A DNA stretch of 37,447 bases from an uncultured Bacteroidales bacterium (GTDB taxonomy: Bacteria; Bacteroidota; Bacteroidia; Bacteroidales; Paludibacteraceae), in the NCBI GenBank assembly GCA_903911085.1, contig CAIWCC010000193.1:1-37447 (forward strand), read 5' to 3'. Positions 1 through 9,911 of the stretch are shown piece by piece. The position numbers were made by a program, and so were the translations under genes. The notes beneath the pieces are model-generated. The model was not told the origin of the DNA, made no database searches, and worked only from the letters and a program-made list of their open reading frames with translations. Position 1 is the stretch's first letter. Each line of letters begins with the position of its first letter.

Positions 1-1230
1 ACCGGTGATGCAGCAATGATTATTAAACCACAGCAATATACGATGCCCAAAATGATGCAATCGATGGGTTACAAAACAGCTGCCATAGGCAAATGGCACT
101 TGGGTTTGGGCAGCGAAACAGGTAAACAGGATTGGAATGGTTTGGTGTCACCAGGACTTGTTGATCTTGGTTTTGATTACTCATATATTATGGCTGCAAC
201 CGGCGATCGCACACCATGTGTTTTTATGGAAAATGGAAGGGTTGTAAATTTAGACCCCAACGATCCAATCGCCGTAAGCTACAAAACAAATTTTTCTGGT
301 GAACCTACTGGAAAAGACAATCCGGAATTGTTACGGATGAAACCAAGTCATTCTCACAATCAAAGTATTGTGAATGGAATTTCGCGCATAGGATATATGA
401 AAGGCGGAAAGTCAGCCTTATGGGTAGATGAGAATATTGCTGATAGCATTACAGCAAAAGCGCTTAAATTTATTGATACAAATAAAAATCATCCTTTCTT
501 TCTCTATTTTGCAACACAGGATGTACACGTACCACGTGTTCCACATCCACGATTTGCCGGCAAAAGCGGTTTAGGGCCTCGTGGAGATGCCATTTTGGAG
601 TTCGACTGGATTGTCGGACAAGTAATGAAAAAACTTAAAAAACTCAATTTGGATGAAAATACTTTGATTATTCTTTCAAGCGATAATGGCCCGGTTATCG
701 ATGATGGATATCAGGATCAGGCAGTTGAGTTGCTTGGAAATCATAAACCATGGGGACCTTTCCGTGGTGGAAAATACAGTGGTTTTGAAGCAGGGACACG
801 CATTCCACAAATAGTTCGTTGGCCGGCAAAAGTGAAACCTTCAGTTTCGACAGCATTAGTAACCCAGCTCGATTGGTATGCTTCATTTGCTTCATTGACA
901 GGTTATAAATTAAAGCAAGGTGAAGCTCCAGATAGTTACAATGCTATCAACACAATGCTAGGGATAGACAAACGAAACAGAAGTTACGTAGTTAAACAAA
1001 ACATTAGCAATATATTATCAATTGTAATTGGTGACTGGAAATATATTGAACCAAGCAAATTCCCTGAAATGAATAAGGAAACAAATATTGAACTTGGAAA
1101 TAATAAAACTGAACAATTATACAACATCAAAACAGATCCAGGAGAAAAGAACAATCTGGCTGATATAAACACTAAAAAAGTTGCAGAACTAAAAAATAAA
1201 TTAGATATGATAAAAGCTGAAAAATATTGA
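1..1230 (+). CDS. Arylsulfatase family S1, 3' part (5' end outside window)
   Basis: The reading frame is open from base 1 (Thr-Gly-Asp-Ala-Ala before the first ATG at 16), so the gene starts left of the window. About 409 residues remain. The alkaline-phosphatase-fold sulfatase core is clear: GKWHLG at 88-105 carries the conserved Lys and His of the active site, and the metal-site Asp-Asn-Gly lies at 682-690 after a hydrophobic beta strand. The formylglycine motif C/S-x-P-S-R should lie in the missing N-terminal part, so Cys-type versus Ser-type cannot be told. The family hydrolyses sulfate esters, in Bacteroidota usually on host or algal glycans in the periplasm. The substrate cannot be read from this fragment. 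A bidirectional terminator follows 57 bases after the stop. Family call is secure; specificity is unknown. Confidence 0.93.
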   Translation, partial: TGDAAMIIKPQQYTMPKMMQSMGYKTAAIGKWHLGLGSETGKQDWNGLVSPGLVDLGFDYSYIMAATGDRTPCVFMENGRVVNLDPNDPIAVSYKTNFSGEPTGKDNPELLRMKPSHSHNQSIVNGISRIGYMKGGKSALWVDENIADSITAKALKFIDTNKNHPFFLYFATQDVHVPRVPHPRFAGKSGLGPRGDAILEFDWIVGQVMKKLKKLNLDENTLIILSSDNGPVIDDGYQDQAVELLGNHKPWGPFRGGKYSGFEAGTRIPQIVRWPAKVKPSVSTALVTQLDWYASFASLTGYKLKQGEAPDSYNAINTMLGIDKRNRSYVVKQNISNILSIVIGDWKYIEPSKFPEMNKETNIELGNNKTEQLYNIKTDPGEKNNLADINTKKVAELKNKLDMIKAEKY

Positions 1231-1287
1231 AATAGTTGTCCAACTTTTTACTCTTTAGAGATTAAATCGACGTTGTTTAATTAATGT

Positions 1288-1325
1288 AAAACCATCGTTA
1301 GGCTTATGCCAAACGATGGTTTTTC
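1288..1325. terminator. Bidirectional intrinsic terminator between sulfatase and BspA-like gene
   Basis: A perfect 12-bp inverted repeat, AAAACCATCGTT at 1288-1299 and AACGATGGTTTT at 1312-1323, is extended inside by GGC/GCC around a short loop. T-rich sequence follows on the plus strand, and the A run on the left arm gives a U run on the minus strand. It sits between the two convergent stop codons and can end both transcripts. Confidence 0.85.
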
Positions 1326-1331
1326 TTTTTA

Positions 1332-4300
1332 TTATTGTTTAATTATTTTCTGTTCAATGCTTCCTTCTTTGGTAAAAATACGAATGATATATAATCCTTT
1401 TGTGAAATTACTGAGCGATATATTCTCATTGGCTTGAACTTTTTTGTTAATTAAAGTTCTACCATTGGTATCGTAAATATTAATGGAAAACTCACCTTCA
1501 ATACCTTGAATTTGAAATGATTCAGTAATTGGATATGGATATAGACGTAATTTTTCTGCACTAAAAGTTGGTAATTCGGTTGGCATTTCAATAATGTTCA
1601 CAAAATCTTTCCAATACAAAGCACTTTTATAGGCAGCTTTTTTTCCGATTGGAACATAAAGTAAGCAGGAGATTTTATCTACACCCCAAAAGCCATCACC
1701 CGAAAACGACATATCAACTGGTGTAGTTGTATAGCAATAAATAGAAGACAAAGCCTTACATGATCCAAAAGCTCCTACTTTAATATCAGTTACACTTGCC
1801 GGAATAACCACCGATTTTAAACTTGCACAAGTACTAAATGAATTATCGCCTATTGATTTAGTGTTTGGTGGAATTACTATTGAGGTGAGATTATTACATG
1901 CAGAGAATGCCATGTATCCAATACTTGTTAATGAATTAGGAAGTGTTATTGTGCTGAATCCACAGCCAGAAAACCCACTTATTGACTTTAAACCTGAATT
2001 AAGTGTTACCGAAGTGAGGTTTTTACAATTTGAGAAACCCCCAAGATCAGTAATAAGTGGTGGAATGACAATCGATTTTAACGAGTAGCAATTCAAGAAG
2101 CAATAGCCACCAATACTTTTAAGCGTGTTTGGTAAATTAATTTTGCTCAGATTTATACAATCGGAAAAGCAATAGTAATCTATTGATTCCAGATTTTCAT
2201 TCAACGTAACCGAAGTTAAAGATTCGCAGTACTCAAAAGCATAACCACCAATTGTAATCACTGATGATGGAATAACGATGCTTGTTATCCCACGACAGTT
2301 CAGAAAAGCCTTATAACCAATAGATTTTAGACCAGATGACAATTCTATTTTATTAAGTCCGGAACAATTGTAAAAGCTTCCTTCGCCTAATGTTTCAACA
2401 AGTGACGGAATAGTAATTGAAGTCAAACTTCTACAATTATAGAATGCATATTCACCTATTGATTTGACAGTTGATGGAATTGTGATGGAAGATAAAGTTG
2501 TACAATTTTCAAAAACTTTACCATCAATAATTGATAAGGTTGACGGAAGAGTTACAGAGTTTAATCCACTACAACCCGAAAATGCAGCATATCCTATTGT
2601 TTTTACAGTAGATGGTATAACCAGTGATGTTATTCCGGTACAATTATTAAATGCATTATAAGCTATTGTGGTTAAAGATATTGAGAAAATAATTGATTTA
2701 ATGCCCGTACAGTTTGCATAAGCATTTGTTCCAATAGAAGTAACTGAAGAAGGAAGATTGATAGTAGATAAAGCGGTGCAGCCAGTAAATGCATTATCAC
2801 CAATAGCTTCTAAATCTGTAGGTAACACAATAGAATTTAAACTGCTACAACCAGAAAACAACCCGTTACTAATTTTCTTTGTTGTTGAAGGAATTGAAAC
2901 GGTGTTTAAACTTGTACAACCCGAAAAAGCACTTTCGCCGATATTGGTTAATGTAGCCGGAATAACAATAGATTTTAGATTTGTTCCTGCAAATGAAGAT
3001 GCTCCAATTGTTGTAAGCGAAGCAGGGAAGTCGATTGAAGTTAATCCAGCATAATTAAATGCGCCTTCTCCGATAGATTTTAATGTTAACGGAAGAGTAA
3101 TTGATTCTAATTTGAAACAAGAAGTAAATACATTTTTTCCAATTGAAGTGAGGGATGAAGGTAGATTAACAGTAGTTAATCCATTACAACCACTAAATGC
3201 ATTATCTCCAATTGAAGTATTAGAAGAATTAATATTAAGAGATGTAAATTTGTAGCAACTATAAAAAGCACTACCGCCGATTGAATCAACAGACGAAGGG
3301 ATATTCAAATTTCCTGACAAACTAGTGCAATTGGAAAAAGCCAAAGCACGTATTGTTTTTACTGAAGTAGGTATTTGTAATGAACCTGAGATATTTGAAC
3401 AGCCATAAAATGCATATTCACCAATTATTACAAGTGAATCGGGTAAATTAATTGAACTTAAATCCGTACAATTGCTAAAAGAATAGGTTCTAATGGACTT
3501 AAGACTTTTGGAAAATGTAACTGACGATAAAGATGTTGAACCAAAAGCATATTCTCCAATAGAAGTAACAGATTGGGGCAAAATTATCGATTTTATTTTC
3601 TTTGACATATAAAATGCTTGACGTGGAATTTCATTGGCAATGTATTTTTTAATGCTAGTATCGCCCCACGGATCACAATTAGGCCCTTGGTAAGCTACAA
3701 CATTTACTGCATTCAAATCGATATTTACAAGAGCAGGCATATTATCACGCATTGTTTTAATATCGCGGGCATCAATAGTTCCAATTAATGCTAAATCGGT
3801 TATGGTACTTAACTCGGTGGCAGTAAGAATTGTTGAAAGTCCACCAGCTATAACTTTTCGAGCGGCTTCAGCTTGTAATACATCCACAGTTTGCGATTGA
3901 TAACCATCTGCCGAAACAGTAAGTATTGCTTTTCTAATTGTATCAGATGCATTGGGTTCGGCCGTCAAGGTAATTGTGCTGTCATTAGTACTTACTGTTA
4001 GCCACGATTGATTTGACTGTACTTTCCAAGCTACATTTGCTTTAACTGTTATTGCAATACTTTTATTTACAGTAGCTGCGGGAAATTTTATTGTTCTATG
4101 GCTAACAAAAAATCCTTGATCACTCTCTATTATATTCGTAAAATCTTTCCAACTTGTTGCAGCAGAATATAACGCTTTTGCTCCAAAGGGCACATACAGA
4201 GTACAGCTTAGTTTATTTGTTTTGTAAAAAGGATCGCCTAAGTTTGTAAAATCGATTGGATAAATTGAATTAATATAAATAGAAGTCAAACCAGTACAAC

Positions 4301-7300
4301 TTTGAAATGCAGAATACCCAATTGAATTGACAGACGAAGGTAATATGATAGAAATCAGAGTTGTTTTACCTCTGTCGAAGCTGTTGAGATAAAATGCATT
4401 TGGTGGAATGGCGTTAGCCAAATATGAGGTACTGAAATCATAAGTGCCACCTGTACCATTAAAAGCATTTATAGTTACACCGCTCAAATCAATTCTAGCC
4501 AGTTCAGGCATTTGGTCACGCATAGTCTTGAAATCGCGTGCATCCATCGTTCCGGTAATTGTAAGATCTACCGTATTGCTTAATTCTTCAGCCGTTAATT
4601 TGGTAGAAAGTCCTCCTGAGGTGATATTTATTGTTTTTGGAAAGCCTGCTTGTGTAATCAGAACCACTTGAGAGCCAAATTCAGCAGATGAAACTTTTAG
4701 TTGTGCTGAGCGTCTAGCTGATGAATCATTTTTTTCAACAGTTATTGTCAACTTTGTATCGCCTGAACCTGCAATTTGGCTAATGGTGAGCCATGATTGA
4801 TCTGAGGTAACTGTCCATGGCGCATTGGCCAAAATGTCAATTGTAGATGTGCTACCAGCACCATAAGCAATCTTTAAAGTGTTTACACTCGTTATAAAAC
4901 CAGTTGAACTTTCTATCATATTACTGAATGAATTCCAGCCTTGAGCGTTGGTGTACAATGTTTTAGATTTGTATGGCACATACAATGTACAATTCGTTGT
5001 ATTTACGTTGACAAAAACTGTATAATAATTTGCTAAATTTACGGGGTACGAAGATTTTGTATATATAGATGATAATTTAGTACAATTGCTAAAGGCATAA
5101 TCCCCGATAATGCTCACTGTAGAAGGAATAGAAATGGTGGAAAGTGCTGTGCAATAGGCAAAAGCAGAATAGCCAATACTTGTTAAATTTTCAGGCAGTT
5201 TAATTGATGTTAATAACTTCTTGCCAGTGCTGGTATTGTAATTGTTAAAAGCATTTTGAGGAATTGCATTAGACGGATAGGCTGTACCAGAATATGAAGT
5301 ACCGTCATTTCCTGTATATGCTGCAATGCTTACAGTGCTAAGATTAATTTCACTCAACAATGGCATATTATCGCGCATTGTTTTAAAATCTCGAGCATCC
5401 ATTGTGCCTGATAACGTGATAGATGAAATTGAATTGAGCTCATCTGCTGTAAGTGCAGTAGATAAACCACCCGCAGTGATATTGATTGTTTTAGGAATTA
5501 TATTTTGTATTACTTCAATGGTTTGAGAGATACAATTGGGAGCCGAAACAGTAATTATTGCTTTTCTTGTTGATGTTGATGAGTTCGTTTCGGCTGAAAG
5601 TGTTAGTGTGGAATTACCCGAACCCGAATCTGGACTTACTTTTAGCCAAAGTTGGTCAGAGCTAACTGTCCATGCTATATTTGATTTTAAATCAACTGCG
5701 ATGCTGCCTTCTAAATTGTATGGTATGAATAATTTGTTGGTGCCAAGTATAAAACCGTCTGAACTTTCCACAATGTTTGCAAAGTCTTTCCACTGGTTTA
5801 CTGTAGCATAAAGTGATTTCGATTGATAGGGTACATACAATGTACAGTTCATTCTGTTGATATTGTAAAATACATAATTTGAACTACTTAAATCAATCGG
5901 ATAGCTCGCATTCACAATAATTGAAGTTAATGCGCTACAATTATTAAATGCATAACTACTTATGGCACTTACTGATGCGGGAATGGTAATTGAACTGAGT
6001 CCGGTACAATTATAGAAAGCATTGCTGTTTATCGAAACTACTGTTGAAGGAATTGACAAGGCGTTTATCCCAGTACAGCCGCCAAATGCATTAGAACCAA
6101 TTGTAGTAATTGATAAAGGTAATTTTATAGTTTTCAATGCAGTTTTTCCTAAGCCATTATTAACATTATAAAAAGCATACATTGGAAAAACATTGGCATA
6201 ATAAGTTGTTGAATTTGAATAAGTACCATTTACGCCTGTGTAAGTTGTAATTGAAACTCCTGACAAATCCAAATTGGTCAATTGAGGCATGCTATCGCGT
6301 ATAACTTTAAAATCACGCGCATCCATTGTTCCTGTAACAATAAGTGTTGAAAGTGAGTTCAATTCATTGGTAGTCAAAGTAGTTGAGAGTCCTCCAGCTG
6401 AAATTTCTACTGATTTAGGAGCGAGTTTTTGGCTCACTTCAATGGTTTGAGAAATAAAACCAGGAGCCGACAGTGTAACTATTGCATTTCTGAGCGATGT
6501 AATCTGTGTGTTATCGGAAGTAAAAGTAAGCGTGTTGTCAGCATTACCCGATGCTGGACTTACAGTTAGCCACGATTGGTTGGAGCTGGCTGTCCATGCT
6601 ACATTGGCTTTTACATCAATGGCAACAGAACTTCCTGGAGTTGCTGAAAGTTCTGCTTTGTTGGAACTGATAAAAATACCAGTTGATTTTTCAATAATAT
6701 TTATAAATTCGCTCCATTGATTGGCCGAAGCATATCGTGATTTTGTTCCATAGGGTACATTCAATTTGCAAGAAGTTTTATTTACCGCATTGAACACAGT
6801 TACGTATTTAGTTAAGTCCAATGGAAATGAACCCTCTACAAATATTGAATTTAAAGCTGTACAACCATCAAAAGCATTGGAATTAATTGTTTTTACTGAA
6901 ATTGGAATAGTTACAGTGGTCAAATTTGAACATCTAGAAAAACAATAATTTGAAATTGTTTGTAGTGTAGCAGGTAAATTGATGCTGGTTAAACTACTGC
7001 AATTTGCCAAAGCATAATCGGCAATTGATGTTAAATACGGCGGTAAAGTGAACTTTTTCAGGCTACTACATCCGTAAAAGGCATTTGAGCTTATTGTTTT
7101 AACAGATGTAGGTAACGCGATTGAATCCAACGTGCTACAATTATAAAAACCATTATTACGAATAGTAGACACACCCATTGGAATTATTATGGTTTTTAGC
7201 TTATCACAACCATCGAAAATATTTCCTGAGTTATAAGCATAAGGTGTAGTAGCCTGTACAAGCCCTTTGCAATTCTGAAATGCATTATAACTAATTGATG

Positions 7301-8924
7301 TATTTGCGGGAATGGTGATAGATGTTAGAGCAATACAACCATTAAATGCCTGATAGTTTATAACACCTAGTGAATTAGGGAGTTGAACCGAAGTTAACCC
7401 TATACAACCAGAGAATGTTGAGGAATTAATGGTGCTCACCGAGGACGGAATTGTAATAGATTGTATTGATTTGCAACCCAAAAAACATGATTCACCAATA
7501 GAAGTAACTGTGCTGGGAATAGTAGTTAACACTAATGCTGCACAACCCGAAAAAGCCGATTTGCCGATAGTAACTATTGAACCTGGAAAACCAACAGTTG
7601 ACAACTTTGCACAGCCCGAAAATACTCCTTCATTAATACTTGGTAGAGATGCAGGCAAGGTTATTGAACTTAAATTGCTGCAATTCTGGAACGAATAAAT
7701 TCCCAGATTGGTTACAGAATTTGGTATTGTAACCGATTTCAATCCACTGCAACCCGAAAAAGCATACGCACCAATAGTATTTACACTATCAGGAATTGTA
7801 ATAGATTCAATTCCAGCACATGCAGAAAATGCCTGTTCGCCAATGGTTTTTACAGACGCAGGTATTTTGATAGATGTTACTGAACCAAAATTGCTACTGA
7901 ACGCATTATTTTTAATTGCAGCTGTTCCTTCGGGTATAATGATGTTTTTGATGTTTGTACAATATTCAAATATATTACCGCCGTAAGTGGCATTCCCTGA
8001 AATTGTTGCGATAGTAGTGAGGCCTGTACATGCTCTGAAAGCCTCACTTTCAACGCCTGTAGCAGTTGAAGGTATTTCAATTGAAGTTAACGAGCGGCAA
8101 TAAGCAAACCCAGTGGTTTTGATGGTGGTTAATGATTTGGGCAATTTTACCGATTTCATTTTATTACATTCCCAAAACGCACCGTCGCCAATTGTAGTTA
8201 CTCCTTCGGGAATTGTTATTGAATCCAGACCACTACAGTTATAAAACGCCTGAGTTCCTATAGAAGTTAGTGTTGAAGGAAGGGTAATTTTAGTCATAGT
8301 CGTTAACTGATAAAAAGCGCCACCCTTAATTGTTGTAACTCCTTCAGGCACTATAATAGTTCGTAAGTTTTCACTACCCATAAATATGTTACCACCATCA
8401 GAAGTATATGGTGTGGTTGCAGTTAATAAAGAATCGCAATTGTCAAATGCCCATCCATAATAAGAAATCTTAGTTGGAGGCAATATTACGGATTTGAGAC
8501 CACAACTTGAGAATGCAGATGCTCCTATTGAAGTAACGGTTGCCGGAACTTCCACCGACAACAACCCGCTACAACTATAAAATGCAGCAGATCCTATTCG
8601 AACTAAGTTAGTTGGAAAAGATATTTTTTGCAGTGTTTTTTTGTTTTTAAATGCCTGATCGGGTATAGTATCAAGTGGACTTATAATTCTTGCTTCGCTC
8701 AGATCCAGCACTTTTAAAATGGATAAACTGTCACGCATAAAAAAGAAGTCGGCAGAATTTAATGTGCCTGATACCTTCAAATTCTCAACTGTTTTAAATT
8801 CAAATGTTGATAATGATTTATTTAAACCACCTGCCGTTACATTTACAGTTTTTGAAATTTGTGCTTGACCTAAATTAAATAAGAGTAAGCAAAATAGAAC
8901 TAAAATTGGTTTACTATTTTTCAT
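1332..8924 (-). CDS. Giant secreted BspA-type LRR protein with BACON domains and T9SS sorting domain
   Basis: A 2530-residue cell-surface or secreted protein. Residues 1-22 form a Sec signal peptide. Five similar cassettes follow. Each has a header (AGGLSTxLT... with a DARDFKxMRD core), BspA/TpLRR leucine-rich repeats of about 23 residues (IxIPxSVxxIGxxAFxxC), and a footer (xLYVPxxxKxxY...WxxFxNIIE). Headers start near residues 27, 839, 1145, 1430 and 1687. BACON domains (WTxSSxQSWLxVSP type) lie between cassettes at about 745-832, 1056-1138, 1341-1423 and 1605-1681. LRR arrays are long in cassettes 1 and 5 (roughly 26 units each) and short in 2-4. Residues 2460-2530 match the type A T9SS C-terminal sorting domain, with YPYP where YPNP is usual. 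BspA proteins elsewhere bind fibronectin, fibrinogen or other bacteria, and BACON domains are linked to carbohydrate or mucin binding. Adhesion is therefore inferred. No consensus promoter was found upstream. Confidence 0.95.
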   Translation of the reverse strand: MKNSKPILVLFCLLLFNLGQAQISKTVNVTAGGLNKSLSTFEFKTVENLKVSGTLNSADFFFMRDSLSILKVLDLSEARIISPLDTIPDQAFKNKKTLQKISFPTNLVRIGSAAFYSCSGLLSVEVPATVTSIGASAFSSCGLKSVILPPTKISYYGWAFDNCDSLLTATTPYTSDGGNIFMGSENLRTIIVPEGVTTIKGGAFYQLTTMTKITLPSTLTSIGTQAFYNCSGLDSITIPEGVTTIGDGAFWECNKMKSVKLPKSLTTIKTTGFAYCRSLTSIEIPSTATGVESEAFRACTGLTTIATISGNATYGGNIFEYCTNIKNIIIPEGTAAIKNNAFSSNFGSVTSIKIPASVKTIGEQAFSACAGIESITIPDSVNTIGAYAFSGCSGLKSVTIPNSVTNLGIYSFQNCSNLSSITLPASLPSINEGVFSGCAKLSTVGFPGSIVTIGKSAFSGCAALVLTTIPSTVTSIGESCFLGCKSIQSITIPSSVSTINSSTFSGCIGLTSVQLPNSLGVINYQAFNGCIALTSITIPANTSISYNAFQNCKGLVQATTPYAYNSGNIFDGCDKLKTIIIPMGVSTIRNNGFYNCSTLDSIALPTSVKTISSNAFYGCSSLKKFTLPPYLTSIADYALANCSSLTSINLPATLQTISNYCFSRCSNLTTVTIPISVKTINSNAFDGCTALNSIFVEGSFPLDLTKYVTVFNAVNKTSCKLNVPYGTKSRYASANQWSEFINIIEKSTGIFISSNKAELSATPGSSVAIDVKANVAWTASSNQSWLTVSPASGNADNTLTFTSDNTQITSLRNAIVTLSAPGFISQTIEVSQKLAPKSVEISAGGLSTTLTTNELNSLSTLIVTGTMDARDFKVIRDSMPQLTNLDLSGVSITTYTGVNGTYSNSTTYYANVFPMYAFYNVNNGLGKTALKTIKLPLSITTIGSNAFGGCTGINALSIPSTVVSINSNAFYNCTGLSSITIPASVSAISSYAFNNCSALTSIIVNASYPIDLSSSNYVFYNINRMNCTLYVPYQSKSLYATVNQWKDFANIVESSDGFILGTNKLFIPYNLEGSIAVDLKSNIAWTVSSDQLWLKVSPDSGSGNSTLTLSAETNSSTSTRKAIITVSAPNCISQTIEVIQNIIPKTINITAGGLSTALTADELNSISSITLSGTMDARDFKTMRDNMPLLSEINLSTVSIAAYTGNDGTSYSGTAYPSNAIPQNAFNNYNTSTGKKLLTSIKLPENLTSIGYSAFAYCTALSTISIPSTVSIIGDYAFSNCTKLSSIYTKSSYPVNLANYYTVFVNVNTTNCTLYVPYKSKTLYTNAQGWNSFSNMIESSTGFITSVNTLKIAYGAGSTSTIDILANAPWTVTSDQSWLTISQIAGSGDTKLTITVEKNDSSARRSAQLKVSSAEFGSQVVLITQAGFPKTINITSGGLSTKLTAEELSNTVDLTITGTMDARDFKTMRDQMPELARIDLSGVTINAFNGTGGTYDFSTSYLANAIPPNAFYLNSFDRGKTTLISIILPSSVNSIGYSAFQSCTGLTSIYINSIYPIDFTNLGDPFYKTNKLSCTLYVPFGAKALYSAATSWKDFTNIIESDQGFFVSHRTIKFPAATVNKSIAITVKANVAWKVQSNQSWLTVSTNDSTITLTAEPNASDTIRKAILTVSADGYQSQTVDVLQAEAARKVIAGGLSTILTATELSTITDLALIGTIDARDIKTMRDNMPALVNIDLNAVNVVAYQGPNCDPWGDTSIKKYIANEIPRQAFYMSKKIKSIILPQSVTSIGEYAFGSTSLSSVTFSKSLKSIRTYSFSNCTDLSSINLPDSLVIIGEYAFYGCSNISGSLQIPTSVKTIRALAFSNCTSLSGNLNIPSSVDSIGGSAFYSCYKFTSLNINSSNTSIGDNAFSGCNGLTTVNLPSSLTSIGKNVFTSCFKLESITLPLTLKSIGEGAFNYAGLTSIDFPASLTTIGASSFAGTNLKSIVIPATLTNIGESAFSGCTSLNTVSIPSTTKKISNGLFSGCSSLNSIVLPTDLEAIGDNAFTGCTALSTINLPSSVTSIGTNAYANCTGIKSIIFSISLTTIAYNAFNNCTGITSLVIPSTVKTIGYAAFSGCSGLNSVTLPSTLSIIDGKVFENCTTLSSITIPSTVKSIGEYAFYNCRSLTSITIPSLVETLGEGSFYNCSGLNKIELSSGLKSIGYKAFLNCRGITSIVIPSSVITIGGYAFEYCESLTSVTLNENLESIDYYCFSDCINLSKINLPNTLKSIGGYCFLNCYSLKSIVIPPLITDLGGFSNCKNLTSVTLNSGLKSISGFSGCGFSTITLPNSLTSIGYMAFSACNNLTSIVIPPNTKSIGDNSFSTCASLKSVVIPASVTDIKVGAFGSCKALSSIYCYTTTPVDMSFSGDGFWGVDKISCLLYVPIGKKAAYKSALYWKDFVNIIEMPTELPTFSAEKLRLYPYPITESFQIQGIEGEFSINIYDTNGRTLINKKVQANENISLSNFTKGLYIIRIFTKEGSIEQKIIKQ

Positions 8925-9167
8925 CTTGTTTTTCGTTTGTATAAATTTTGTTGGTTATTTCTTTTGCTATGAAGTCTAACTAATTGATTTATTTCTAGTT
9001 TTTAATTACGGAATTCATCCCGATAACTTTCAACGGGCTGAAGCATAGCGTAAAGTAGAATCGATGAATTTGTGTGTAGGAATTAATCTCAATCAATGTG
9101 CTAAAGTAACCTTAAATTTAACTTTCACTATCTGATTGATCTATTTTTAAGAGCTAAAGGTAAAGTT

Positions 9168-9893
9168 TTATTGTTTTATCGAACTATTTATGTCCGTTAT
9201 AATATCTTCAACACATTGCTTTGTACTTAATGAAAGTGATTCAACCATGTTTACAGTAAAATCTGAACGCAATTTGTTAGTGTTTGCAATACGTGAGTTG
9301 ACAAATGGTTGATTACGCTTTACGATATATTTCTTTTCGTAAATTATTTTTTCTCCCTTTTTAAGTGATGCTGACACATGTAGATATGTTTCAGCAGGGC
9401 TTCCCCATTCGCTAAATGACATTGAATATGCCACAAGAAGGAATATGACTGTTGTACTTCGGCTGTATTTTGATGAGGTTATACAAGTGTCAATTTTTAG
9501 GTCCAATGTATAAATTGAATCATTCGTTTTTTTAGTTGCAATTCCAAAGCAACCACTTCTACTACTTTCTGTTATAAATGAATTTGTAAAGAAGTCATTG
9601 TAATTTTCTTGAATGGAATTTTGTCCTAATTTCACTTTCATATTTGTGCTCACATGATTGAAAATAATAAACGGAAGTACGAGTCCATTTATCCTTGAAA
9701 CAGATGTTGTACTATCTAATGTAGTGTTATTTAAATTGATAACCAATGAATCCGATTTAGCACATAAAAGCTTTTTGCTATCCTGAAGGTAACCTATCGG
9801 AACTTTATACTTTGTTAAACTTTTCTGTAGACTCTTTGATTCTGAACATGATATAGCCGTTATGATAATAAGAAAACTGTAAATTAAGCGCAT
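9168..9893 (-). CDS. Hypothetical lipoprotein, 241 aa
   Basis: Not recognised. The N-terminus is a short lipoprotein signal: positive residue, hydrophobic stretch, lipobox AISC with the lipidated Cys at residue 16. The mature part is soluble and mixed alpha/beta in appearance, with a hydrophobic stretch near the middle (VIFLLVAYSMSF) that could be a buried strand or a membrane anchor. It ends in a Ser/Asn-rich helix-like tail. Four further cysteines occur in the mature part. It starts 18 bases after the stop of the upstream lipoprotein gene on the same strand, so the two are probably co-transcribed and may act together at the outer membrane. The overall shape recalls small lipoproteins of envelope transport systems, but no family motif supports a function. 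Confidence 0.75.
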   Translation of the reverse strand: MRLIYSFLIIITAISCSESKSLQKSLTKYKVPIGYLQDSKKLLCAKSDSLVINLNNTTLDSTTSVSRINGLVLPFIIFNHVSTNMKVKLGQNSIQENYNDFFTNSFITESSRSGCFGIATKKTNDSIYTLDLKIDTCITSSKYSRSTTVIFLLVAYSMSFSEWGSPAETYLHVSASLKKGEKIIYEKKYIVKRNQPFVNSRIANTNKLRSDFTVNMVESLSLSTKQCVEDIITDINSSIKQ

Positions 9894-9911
9894 AATTGGA
9901 TTTTTTTTGAA

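Noticed and set aside
4444-5811. Several open frames of 66-91 codons on the strand opposite the BspA gene
   Set aside because: They are antisense shadows of the LRR and BACON repeats. They recur with the repeats and resemble each other for that reason only.
9021-9080. Resemblance between GAAGCATAGCGTAAAG near 9041 and GAGCGTAGCATAAAAT near 15568 as a dispersed repeat
   Set aside because: The match is short and imperfect, and two copies are not enough to claim a repeat family.
9155-9162. Possible -7 element (TACCTTTA on the minus strand) for the giant BspA gene
   Set aside because: It deviates from the consensus at the last base, has no -33 partner, and would leave a leader of over 200 bases.
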